DNA of 5,987 bases from an uncultured Clostridia bacterium. Its GTDB lineage: Bacteria; Bacillota; Clostridia; Lachnospirales; Lachnospiraceae. Numbering within the stretch: the first letter of the stretch is position 1; each line of letters begins with the position of its first letter. The position numbers were made by a program, and so were the translations under genes. The notes under the pieces are model-generated. The model ran no database searches. It was not told where the DNA came from and saw nothing but the letters and a program-made list of their open reading frames with translations. Of this stretch, positions 1-5,728 are shown piece after piece. Where the stretch lies: the NCBI GenBank assembly GCA_946405675.1, contig CAMJIC010000153.1:1-5987 (forward strand). Reading direction: 5' to 3'.

Positions 1-62
1 CCTCCGACGCAATCCATAGCCTGACCGGCCGGGCAGTGAACAGCAACCTGGCCAGAGTGTGA
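1..62 (+). CDS. Possible 3' end of an unidentified upstream gene (partial)
   Basis: The frame beginning at base 3 is open to a TGA at 60-62 and would encode 19 C-terminal residues, SDAIHSLTGRAVNSNLARV. About 15 of its 19 third codon positions are G or C, as in the genes downstream, while the other two forward frames stop at 17-19 and 22-24. The piece is too short to assign to a family. In related Clostridia the neighbour on this side is often a spoIIIA sporulation gene or an acetyl-CoA carboxylase gene, but nothing here shows that. One of the other two frames could instead be the real end of the upstream gene. Confidence 0.25.
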   Translation, partial: SDAIHSLTGRAVNSNLARV

Positions 63-77
63 CTTGCAACAACGTTT

Positions 78-118
78 GGCCGCGACCTGCAATTGGCGGC
101 CCGCTTTATCTTGTATTT
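78..118 (+). terminator. Weak terminator-like hairpin after the upstream gene
   Basis: GGCCGC at 78-83 pairs perfectly with GCGGCC at 96-101 around a 12-base loop that contains the palindrome CAATTG. T-rich but interrupted sequence follows (105-118). It lies 16 bases after the possible upstream stop codon and just before a promoter-like sequence, which is where an intrinsic terminator would be expected. The T-tract is poor, so termination would be weak; the repeat may also be chance in GC-rich DNA. Confidence 0.3.
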
Positions 119-139
119 TCAGGCAGATTGGGATACAAT
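111..139 (+). promoter_or_regulatory. Sigma-A-like promoter for the Asp23-family gene
   Basis: A -10 element TACAAT (134-139) matches the TATAAT consensus at five of six positions. It lies 17 bases after TTGTAT (111-116), which matches only the first three bases of the TTGACA -35 consensus. Transcription would start near 146, leaving a leader of about 43 bases before the ATG at 189. The spacing is ideal and the position between a hairpin and the gene is sensible, but the -35 element is weak. Confidence 0.45.
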
Positions 140-173
140 CGGTTCAAAGAAGATCGATATCATTTTCTGAACA

Positions 174-181
174 AAGGAGAA
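174..181 (+). promoter_or_regulatory. Ribosome binding site of the Asp23-family gene
   Basis: AAAGGAGA lies seven bases before the ATG at 189 and is the clearest Shine-Dalgarno site in the window. It fixes the start codon. A short stem just upstream (GAAGAT 149-154 with ATTTTC 162-167) ends close to this site but leaves it unpaired. Confidence 0.8.
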
Positions 182-188
182 AGACATT

Positions 189-587
189 ATGGCTGGTGAG
201 ACAACACATGTGAACACGATCAGAGCCGGAGAGATAGGCGAGGTACGGGTTGCGGATGATGTCGTCGCAATCATAGCCGGCCTTGCAGCATCTGACGTCA
301 AGGGAGTCGCTTCGCTTGCAGGGAACGCGACAAGGGAAGTGATCGGAAAGCTCGGAATCAAAGGACTTGGGAAGAGCATTCGCCTGACGGTAGAGGACGG
401 GGAGGTTCATGTCTGGCTGAAGGTCAACATCCGTTATGGATACAACATCCCGGAGACCAGCGCGAAGGTGCAGGACCGGGTAGCCACCGCGATCGAGACG
501 ATGACAGGACTGAATGTATCTGAGGTCAATGTCAGGGTCAGCACCGTTGTCATGGATAAATCACAGGTGGAAGAGAACAGCCAGTGA
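189..587 (+). CDS. Asp23/Gls24 family protein (YqhY-like)
   Basis: The 132-residue product is one complete Asp23/Gls24 domain. The N-terminal part has the GEIGEVRVADDVVAIIAGLA pattern (about residues 14-33), followed by a GVASLAG segment near 38-44. The C-terminal half has the strand WLKVNIRYGYNIPE and the helix-strand VQDRVATAIETMTGLNVSEVNVRVSTVV that are typical of the family. No signal peptide or membrane segment is visible, so it should be cytosolic. Members next to nusB correspond to B. subtilis YqhY, which has been linked genetically to control of acetyl-CoA carboxylase; its molecular action is not established. The start is set by a strong Shine-Dalgarno site. Two TGA codons in tandem (585-590) end the gene. 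A promoter-like sequence before it and a hairpin after it suggest it can be transcribed as its own short unit. The family assignment is secure; the cellular role is inferred from position. Confidence 0.9.
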   Translation: MAGETTHVNTIRAGEIGEVRVADDVVAIIAGLAASDVKGVASLAGNATREVIGKLGIKGLGKSIRLTVEDGEVHVWLKVNIRYGYNIPETSAKVQDRVATAIETMTGLNVSEVNVRVSTVVMDKSQVEENSQ

Positions 588-618
588 TGACTGGGAGCTG
601 TCTCCATATCACAAATGT

Positions 619-674
619 GCCTTTTGGCCGGACGAACTCCATAGCTGAGTGTGTGCGGACAGAAGGCCGTTTTT
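619..674 (+). terminator. Long hairpin with T-tract: terminator or attenuator between the Asp23-family gene and nusB
   Basis: Bases 619-639 pair with 647-667 around the seven-base loop CATAGCT. The stem is four helical blocks of 8, 3, 3 and 4 base pairs, including two G-U pairs. Single purine-purine mismatches separate the blocks (G627/A659, G631/G655, A635/G651). The last paired base is followed by CG and five T (670-674), as in an intrinsic terminator. It lies 31 bases after the Asp23-family stop and 62 bases before nusB. I see no good sigma-A promoter between it and nusB, so it may be a partial terminator or attenuator that lets some transcription into the operon. Confidence 0.55.
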
Positions 675-736
675 GTTATATCCGGCGCTTTTAGAAAAGT
701 TTGGTTCCAGACTCATGAATGAGCCAGAGAGGGAAT

Positions 737-1174
737 ATGACCAGAAGAGAATTAAGGGAGCATGTCTTCCGGGAACTGTTCACAGCAGATTTTTATGACG
801 AAGGGGAAGAGGAAGCCAGGCAGCTCGAGCTCTATTTTACCCATATGGAAGGCGACGGCCTGGAGTACGCGCCTGCTAACGTCGGCGAGGAAGACCGGGA
901 GGAGATCCTTCAGAAGACGCGGTCTGTCCTGGAGCATCTCAGACAGATCGACAGCTTGATCGAAGAGTGTTCCGTCTCGTGGACGATCCGGCGAATGAAC
1001 CGTACGGATCTTTCCATTCTTAGGCTGGGCGTATATGAGCTTGTGTATGATGATACGATCCCGCCAAAGGTTGCGATCAATGAAGCTGTTCTTCTGGCCA
1101 GGAAGTTCGGCGGGGAGGATTCGTATTCATTTGTCAACGGAATTCTGGGAAAGATCCAGAAACGGGGGGAATGA
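737..1174 (+). CDS. nusB: Transcription antitermination factor NusB
   Basis: NusB is a cytosolic all-helical RNA-binding protein. With NusE (ribosomal protein S10) it binds boxA RNA and supports antitermination of rRNA transcription. The 145-residue product has the family N-terminus MTRRELREHVFRELF. Its C-terminal half carries the family signature: SWTIRRMNRTDLSILRLGVYEL, then IPPKVAINEAVLLARKFG, then FVNGILGKI. The length is normal for NusB. I chose the ATG at 737 because the purine run AGAGGGA (728-734) precedes it and the family usually begins at this RRELRE segment. An ATG at 719 would add six residues (MSQRGN) but has no Shine-Dalgarno site. The stop codon overlaps the xseA start as ATGA, so the two genes are probably translationally coupled. 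No clear promoter lies between the hairpin at 619-674 and this gene. Confidence 0.95.
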   Translation: MTRRELREHVFRELFTADFYDEGEEEARQLELYFTHMEGDGLEYAPANVGEEDREEILQKTRSVLEHLRQIDSLIEECSVSWTIRRMNRTDLSILRLGVYELVYDDTIPPKVAINEAVLLARKFGGEDSYSFVNGILGKIQKRGE

Positions 1175-2466
1175 TGGCCGCCATGCAAAAGCCGCGTGTT
1201 TACACGGTAAGCCAGGTCAACCATCATATCAGTTCCATGTTCCGGGAGGACCCGGCACTGAATGCCCTCCTGGTCGGGGGCGAGCTTTCCAACGTCAAGT
1301 ATGCCTCCAGCGGGCACCTGTATTTCTCGCTCAAGGATGAAAGCAGCCAGATCAGGTGTGCCATGTGGGCAGCAGATGCCCGCAGGCTGAAGGAACGCCT
1401 TCGGGACGGCGACAGCGTGGTCGTTTACGGCCAGATCGCAGTCTATGAGCGTGATGGGACGTATCAGCTCTACGCGAAGGGAATCCGGAAGGAAGGCGGC
1501 ATCGGCGTACTGTATGAGAGGTTTGAGGCGTTAAAGAAAAAGCTTCTTGAGATGGGCATGTTTGACGAAGCTTATAAGAAGCCGATCCCGAAGTATGTGC
1601 GTACGCTGGGAGTCGTGACAGCCAGGACCGGCGCTGCGGTTCGCGACATCATCACGGTATCCAAAAGGCGCAATCCCGGCATCCGTATTATCCTGTGTCC
1701 GGCCACCGTACAGGGGGACGGCGCGGCCCAGAGCATCGTCAGCGGGATTGAGGCGCTGGATGCGCTGGGGCTGTGTGATGTCATCATCGTCGGAAGGGGC
1801 GGCGGCTCCATCGAGGATCTGTGGGCCTTTAATGAGGAGATCGTGGCCCGGGCCATATGGAACTGCCGGACACCCGTGATCTCCGCGGTTGGGCATGAAA
1901 CGGATACAACGATTGCGGATTTTGTCGCTGACCTGAGGGCACCGACACCGTCTGCCGGCGCGGAGCTGGCGGTGGAAGATATGGCCGGCGTGCTCATTTC
2001 CCTGAGGGAGAGGCAGGCCAGGCTGGACCGTCTGATGTTCCAGTCGATCCGTTCCGGAAGGCAGACTCTGGACCGGCTGAAGGTGACCCTCAGACTGAAG
2101 GGGCCGGAGGGAAAGCTGCAGCAAAGCCGCCAGTTCCTGCTGATGTCCTCTGAGCGGATGGACCGTGCCATGGGATCCAGATGCAAGGATGCGTCGCAGC
2201 TTTCACAGCGATATCAAGAGAGGATTTCTCTTCGGATGTCAGAGAGCCTGATGAAGGCCAGGCACAGGCACGAGGTACTTGAAAGCCGCCTTATGGCGTT
2301 GTCCCCCCAGGCAAAGCTGGATTCGGGCTACGCATATGTGGAAACGGCTGATCACAGGGCAGTTGCCTCCGTCCTTTCGGTGAAGACAGATGATCCTCTC
2401 CTGATCCATGTGAAGGATGGGACGATCTGTGCCGTTGTAACCGACGCAGAATGCCACGGCTCATAA
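1171..2466 (+). CDS. xseA: Exodeoxyribonuclease VII large subunit
   Basis: XseA is the catalytic subunit of exonuclease VII, which with several XseB copies degrades single-stranded DNA from both ends to oligonucleotides. The 431-residue protein has an N-terminal OB-fold for single-stranded DNA (about 9-105, with VGGELSNVKYASSGHLYFSL at 35-54). The nuclease domain (about 127-260) contains GVVTARTGAAVRDII, IIVGRGGGSIEDLWAFNEE and SAVGHETDTTIADFVADLRA. Asp159, Arg209, His242 and Asp245 match the conserved residues known to be essential in the E. coli enzyme (D155, R205, H238, D241). A charged, helix-rich segment (about 270-375) is the expected XseB-binding coiled coil. The C-terminal cap has ALSPQAKLDSGYAYV. 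Length is slightly below the E. coli protein (456). The start overlaps nusB by four bases; in-frame ATGs at 1174 and 1183 are possible, and the GGGGGGA run at 1164-1170 gives the best spacing to 1174. Confidence 0.95.
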   Translation: MMAAMQKPRVYTVSQVNHHISSMFREDPALNALLVGGELSNVKYASSGHLYFSLKDESSQIRCAMWAADARRLKERLRDGDSVVVYGQIAVYERDGTYQLYAKGIRKEGGIGVLYERFEALKKKLLEMGMFDEAYKKPIPKYVRTLGVVTARTGAAVRDIITVSKRRNPGIRIILCPATVQGDGAAQSIVSGIEALDALGLCDVIIVGRGGGSIEDLWAFNEEIVARAIWNCRTPVISAVGHETDTTIADFVADLRAPTPSAGAELAVEDMAGVLISLRERQARLDRLMFQSIRSGRQTLDRLKVTLRLKGPEGKLQQSRQFLLMSSERMDRAMGSRCKDASQLSQRYQERISLRMSESLMKARHRHEVLESRLMALSPQAKLDSGYAYVETADHRAVASVLSVKTDDPLLIHVKDGTICAVVTDAECHGS

Positions 2467-2480
2467 GGGACAGGCAGTTT

Positions 2481-2502
2481 CGGAAACCGGGCAAAGTTTC
2501 CG
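2481..2502 (+). other. Seven-base-pair hairpin in the xseA-xseB spacer
   Basis: CGGAAAC (2481-2487) pairs perfectly with GTTTCCG (2496-2502) around an eight-base loop, 14 bases after the xseA stop codon. No T-run follows, so it does not look like an intrinsic terminator. It could protect or mark an mRNA end between xseA and xseB, or be chance. Confidence 0.35.
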
Positions 2503-2508
2503 TTGGTT

Positions 2509-2560
2509 CCGCCTTGTTCCTGTTAAATGGTTTTCAGGCGGCCAGGGAAGCAGAAAACTG
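2509..2560 (+). other. Possible H-type pseudoknot upstream of xseB
   Basis: Stem 1 pairs CCGCCT (2509-2514) with AGGCGG (2536-2541). Stem 2 pairs GTTTTC (2530-2535), which sits in the loop of stem 1, with GAAAAC (2553-2558), and two G-U pairs could extend it to 2528 and 2560. The stems abut with no base between 2535 and 2536, so they could stack coaxially. A competing pairing also exists: AAAAC (2554-2558) with GTTTT (2565-2569). This is read from pairing only and no known riboswitch class was recognised. Confidence 0.25.
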
Positions 2561-2602
2561 CATGGTTTTGGGTGTAACAATCAGGCAGGAATGGAGATGG
2601 AT

Positions 2603-2857
2603 ATGGCACAGGAGAAAGACGCAAAAGAAAGCCTGACGCTTGAACAGGTTTTTTCCAGGATAGAAGAGATTACGAAAGCCATGGAGGATCCGGCTGTGAG
2701 CCTTGAGGATTCCTTTGCCCTGTATCAGGAAGGAAGCGAGCTTCTCAGGATGGCTGACCAGAGGATCGATATGGTACAGAAACAGGTTCAGGTCCTGCAG
2801 CATACGCAGCAGGAGGCGCAGATGTCCCCGCTCGATGACAGCGAATGGGTGGAATGA
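2603..2857 (+). CDS. xseB: Exodeoxyribonuclease VII small subunit
   Basis: XseB is the small helical-hairpin subunit that coats the XseA coiled coil and is needed for a working exonuclease VII. The product of 84 residues (from this start) has the family pattern LTLEQVFSRIEEITKAMEDP, then SLEDSFALYQEGSELLRMA, then a second helix IDMVQKQVQVLQHT. It ends in a short acidic tail, DDSEWVE. I chose the ATG at 2603 because GGAG (2593-2596) lies six bases before it and because the resulting MAQEKDAKES start fits family members. In-frame ATGs at 2591 and 2597 would add four or two residues; AGGA at 2587-2590 is well placed for 2597. xseA and xseB are often adjacent or overlapping, but here 136 bases with possible RNA structures separate them. 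The stop at 2855-2857 overlaps the ribosome binding site of the next gene. Confidence 0.93.
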   Translation: MAQEKDAKESLTLEQVFSRIEEITKAMEDPAVSLEDSFALYQEGSELLRMADQRIDMVQKQVQVLQHTQQEAQMSPLDDSEWVE

Positions 2858-2869
2858 GGCGGTATTGTT

Positions 2870-3763
2870 ATGGAATTCCAGGATGAATTGAAGGCCAGGA
2901 TGCAGCATGTGAACGCAGTGCTTGCAGACTATCTGCCGAAAGAAAGCGGATTTCAGAAGACATTGCTTTCTGCAATGAATTATAGTGTTGAGGCAGGCGG
3001 GAAGCGGATCCGGCCAATCATGATGGAATGTACTTACCAGATGTTCGGCGGGACAGATTCCAAGGCAGGGCCGTTCATGGCTGCGATGGAGATGATCCAT
3101 AACTCGTCCCTGATCCATGATGACCTGCCGGCACTGGACAATGATGACATGAGGCGCGGGCGCAAGACCACGCATAAGGAGTATGGAGAGGCAATGGCGA
3201 TCCTGGCAGGGGACGCTTTGCTCAATTACGCATATGAGACTGCGTGCCGTGCGTTTGAGACAGCCAGCGGAAAGCAGCTGGAGCGGACCGCGAAGGCGCT
3301 CCAGATCCTGAGTGCCAAAAGCGGGATCCATGGCATGCTTGGCGGCCAGTCCTGCGATGTGGAATGCGAGGGCAGGGCGCTGACGGAGCGTATGGTGGAG
3401 TTCATCAACGGCCACAAGACGGCGGCTCTGATCGAGGCGAGCCTGATGATCGGTGCCGTACTTGCGGGAGCCGGGGATGAGGAAGTCGGTATTCTGGAAT
3501 CCGTGGGGCATAAGATCGGACTGGCCTTTCAGATCCGGGATGATATCCTGGATCTGACAGGGAGCGAGCTTGAGCTTGGGAAACCCATCGGCTCGGATGT
3601 CAGGAACAAGAAAACCACCTTTGTGTCTTTATTTGGCGTTCCGGCCGGCAAGGCCCGGGTGGAGAGGCTCTCGTCCCAGGCACTGGAAGAGTTTGACCGT
3701 CTGGGTGTACGGCATGAATTTTTGCGTATGCTTCTGGAGGAGCTGGCGACAAGGCGCAGGTGA
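2870..3763 (+). CDS. ispA: Short-chain polyprenyl diphosphate synthase (IspA type)
   Basis: This enzyme joins isopentenyl diphosphate to allylic diphosphates, giving precursors for undecaprenyl carriers, quinone side chains and related lipids. The 297-residue protein has GGKRIRP (43-49) and the first Asp-rich motif DDLPALDND (84-92), with four residues between the Asp pair and Asp90 as in bacterial FPP synthases. It also has MLGGQSCDVECEG (156-168), a GHKTAAL segment (181-187) and the second Asp-rich motif DDILD (224-228); both motifs bind Mg-diphosphate. Length equals that of known bacterial FPP synthases. The usual Tyr at the fifth residue before the first motif is Ser79 here (HNSSLIHDD), so the main product may be longer than C15. 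The ATG follows AGGCGG (2857-2862), which begins at the last base of the xseB stop codon. The position between xseB and dxs is the standard one. The family is certain; the chain length is not. Confidence 0.93.
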   Translation: MEFQDELKARMQHVNAVLADYLPKESGFQKTLLSAMNYSVEAGGKRIRPIMMECTYQMFGGTDSKAGPFMAAMEMIHNSSLIHDDLPALDNDDMRRGRKTTHKEYGEAMAILAGDALLNYAYETACRAFETASGKQLERTAKALQILSAKSGIHGMLGGQSCDVECEGRALTERMVEFINGHKTAALIEASLMIGAVLAGAGDEEVGILESVGHKIGLAFQIRDDILDLTGSELELGKPIGSDVRNKKTTFVSLFGVPAGKARVERLSSQALEEFDRLGVRHEFLRMLLEELATRRR

Positions 3764-3856
3764 CAGATCCTGGGGGCGCGGTGCGTTTCGTGATCATGTT
3801 TTTTGCTTTCTGAGCAGGTTTCTGGATGGATACAAGAAGAGGATGGCAGGCGACAC

Positions 3857-5728
3857 ATGGTACTGGAAAAGATCAATCAGGAAAACGATATCAAGAAGAT
3901 ACCGAAGGAAGAGCTGCCTGTGCTGGCGCAGGAGATCAGGTCTTTTCTGATCGAGAAGCTGTCGGTCACCGGAGGCCATCTTGCGTCGAACCTTGGCGTG
4001 ATCGAGCTGACGATGGCTCTCCATCTTACTTTTACGCTGCCTGAGGATAAGATCGTATGGGATGTGGGCCATCAGTCATATACCCATAAGATCCTGACCG
4101 GGCGCAGGGAAGGGTTTGACAGCCTCAGGAAACTGGGCGGTCTGTCGGGATTCCCGAAGCGGGAGGAGAGCGAGTGTGATGTGTTTGATACCGGGCACAG
4201 CTCCACCTCTATCTCCGCTGCCCTTGGGATCGCCCGGGCAAGGGATCTGATGCATGAGGATTACCACGTAGCCGCAGTGATCGGTGACGGTTCCTTTACC
4301 GGAGGGATGGTATATGAGGCGCTGAACAATGCGTCCCAGTTAAAGACAAACTTTATCATCGTCCTCAACGATAACGGGATGTCGATCTCGGAGAATGTGG
4401 GCGGTTTGTCTTCGTACCTTTCCAGCATCCGGACAAATGAGGCATATACCAGCCTGAAGAAGGCGACTGAGGATGCGCTGCGCCATTCCGGGGGCGGGGA
4501 GGCAGTGATCCGCCGGATCAGGGGCATGAAGAATAACCTGAAGTCGATCCTGCTCCCGGGATCCTTCTTTGAACAGCTCGGGATCAAGTATTTTGGCCCC
4601 ATCGACGGCTACAACCTGGAGCGGATGGTAACGGTCTTTCAGAATGCGCAGAAGGTAGAGGGGCCTGTCGTTGTCCATGTCCTGACCAAGAAGGGCAAGG
4701 GCTATTCACCGGCGGAACGCATGCCGGCGCGTTTTCATGGAACCGGCCCTTTTGAGATTGAGACCGGGCTGCCTGCAAAGAAAAAGGAAAAGGCTGACTG
4801 GAGCGACATCTTCAGTACGGTCATGTGCAAGGAGGGGAAGAAAACTCCGAATCTATGTGCGGTCACTGCGGCCATGCCGGATGGAACCGGGCTGAAAAGG
4901 TTTCGCGGTATGTATCCGGACCGCTTTTTTGATGTGGGGATCGCTGAGGCACATGCCGTCACCTTCTGCGCAGGCCTTGCAGTGGGAGGCATGATTCCTG
5001 TATTTGCGGTCTATTCCTCTTTCCTGCAGCGCGGCTTTGACCAGATCGTCCATGATGTCTGCCTCCAGAACCTGCATGTCATCTTTGCCATTGACCGGGC
5101 AGGCCTGGTGGGGGCGGACGGAGAGACACATCAGGGGATCTTTGACCTTTCCTACCTGACGATGATCCCGAATATGACTGTCATGGCGCCGAAGAACAAA
5201 TGGGAGCTTGCGGACATGTTGAAGTGGGCGGTCCGGAGGGCACCTGGGCCGGCTGCGATCCGTTATCCCCGCGGCAGGGCATATGACGGCCTGGAGGATT
5301 TCCGCGCCCCCATCCGTCTGGGGAAATGGGAGATCCTTTATGATGAATCGGATATCTGTCTCCTGGCAGCAGGCAGCATGGTGGAGACAGCCCTTCAGGT
5401 GCGCGCCATGCTAAAGATGGAGGGGGCAAACTGCACACTGGTCAACTGCCGGTTTATCAAGCCATTGGATGAGAAGGTGCTCCGGGAGGCGGCGCAAAGC
5501 CATCTCTTGATCGTTACGCTGGAGGAAAATGTGATCTCGGGGGGCTTTGGCAGCCAGGTGCTGTCAAGCCTGAACGCGATGGGAGAGACGGTGCCGGTGG
5601 AGTGTGTGGCGCTGCCGGATGCTTACATCGAGGCAGGCTCTGTTGACCTTTTGAAGCAGGAAACGGCACTGGACGCGGAGAGCATATATAAGAGGATCCG
5701 TACAAGGATGATCGGATTATACGTATGA
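3857..5728 (+). CDS. dxs: 1-deoxy-D-xylulose-5-phosphate synthase
   Basis: Dxs condenses pyruvate with glyceraldehyde 3-phosphate to DXP, the first step of the MEP isoprenoid pathway and a precursor for thiamine and pyridoxal phosphate. It is a cytosolic thiamine-diphosphate (ThDP) enzyme. The 623-residue length fits the family (E. coli 620). Visible landmarks are GGHLASNLG with His41, WDVGHQSYTHKILTGR (68-83), the ThDP/Mg site GDGS (143-146) with Asp144 and Asn173, GIAEAHAVTF with Glu364, YSSFLQRGFDQ with Tyr386 and Arg392, DRAGLVGADGETHQG with Asp421 and His425, and RYPRG with Arg472. These match the E. coli catalytic and substrate-binding positions, so the enzyme looks intact. I chose ATG 3857 because MVLEKINQENDIKKI is the family N-terminus and GGCAGG (3845-3850) lies six bases before it; the frame is open further upstream only through a TTG at 3803. 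The stop overlaps the tlyA start. Confidence 0.96.
   Translation: MVLEKINQENDIKKIPKEELPVLAQEIRSFLIEKLSVTGGHLASNLGVIELTMALHLTFTLPEDKIVWDVGHQSYTHKILTGRREGFDSLRKLGGLSGFPKREESECDVFDTGHSSTSISAALGIARARDLMHEDYHVAAVIGDGSFTGGMVYEALNNASQLKTNFIIVLNDNGMSISENVGGLSSYLSSIRTNEAYTSLKKATEDALRHSGGGEAVIRRIRGMKNNLKSILLPGSFFEQLGIKYFGPIDGYNLERMVTVFQNAQKVEGPVVVHVLTKKGKGYSPAERMPARFHGTGPFEIETGLPAKKKEKADWSDIFSTVMCKEGKKTPNLCAVTAAMPDGTGLKRFRGMYPDRFFDVGIAEAHAVTFCAGLAVGGMIPVFAVYSSFLQRGFDQIVHDVCLQNLHVIFAIDRAGLVGADGETHQGIFDLSYLTMIPNMTVMAPKNKWELADMLKWAVRRAPGPAAIRYPRGRAYDGLEDFRAPIRLGKWEILYDESDICLLAAGSMVETALQVRAMLKMEGANCTLVNCRFIKPLDEKVLREAAQSHLLIVTLEENVISGGFGSQVLSSLNAMGETVPVECVALPDAYIEAGSVDLLKQETALDAESIYKRIRTRMIGLYV

Noticed and set aside
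675..736. Promoter directly upstream of nusB
   Set aside because: TATATC and TTAGAA resemble -10 elements, but nothing like a -35 element lies 16-18 bases before either.
1531..2186. Two overlapping minus-strand open frames of about 200 codons inside xseA
   Set aside because: They lie opposite the conserved nuclease domain of XseA, have no recognisable domain, and overlap each other in different frames.
2451..2636. 61-codon plus-strand open frame bridging the xseA-xseB spacer
   Set aside because: It overlaps the end of xseA and the start of xseB, has no Shine-Dalgarno site I can see, and its Arg/Lys/Trp-rich translation resembles no known family.
2534..3511. Long open frame of 325 codons on the minus strand opposite xseB and the prenyl synthase
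   Set aside because: Both plus-strand genes are clear family members. The minus-strand translation is rich in His, Cys and Arg, resembles no family I know, and looks like a shadow of codon bias in GC-rich genes.
3799..3804. Run of six T between the prenyl synthase gene and dxs as a terminator
   Set aside because: No stable stem precedes it; only a 4-bp GATC repeat can pair nearby, so I do not call a terminator.
3803..3856. N-terminal extension of dxs from a TTG codon at 3803
   Set aside because: The added 18 residues match no Dxs N-terminus, the TTG sits at the end of a T-run without a ribosome binding site, and the ATG at 3857 gives the family start and normal length.
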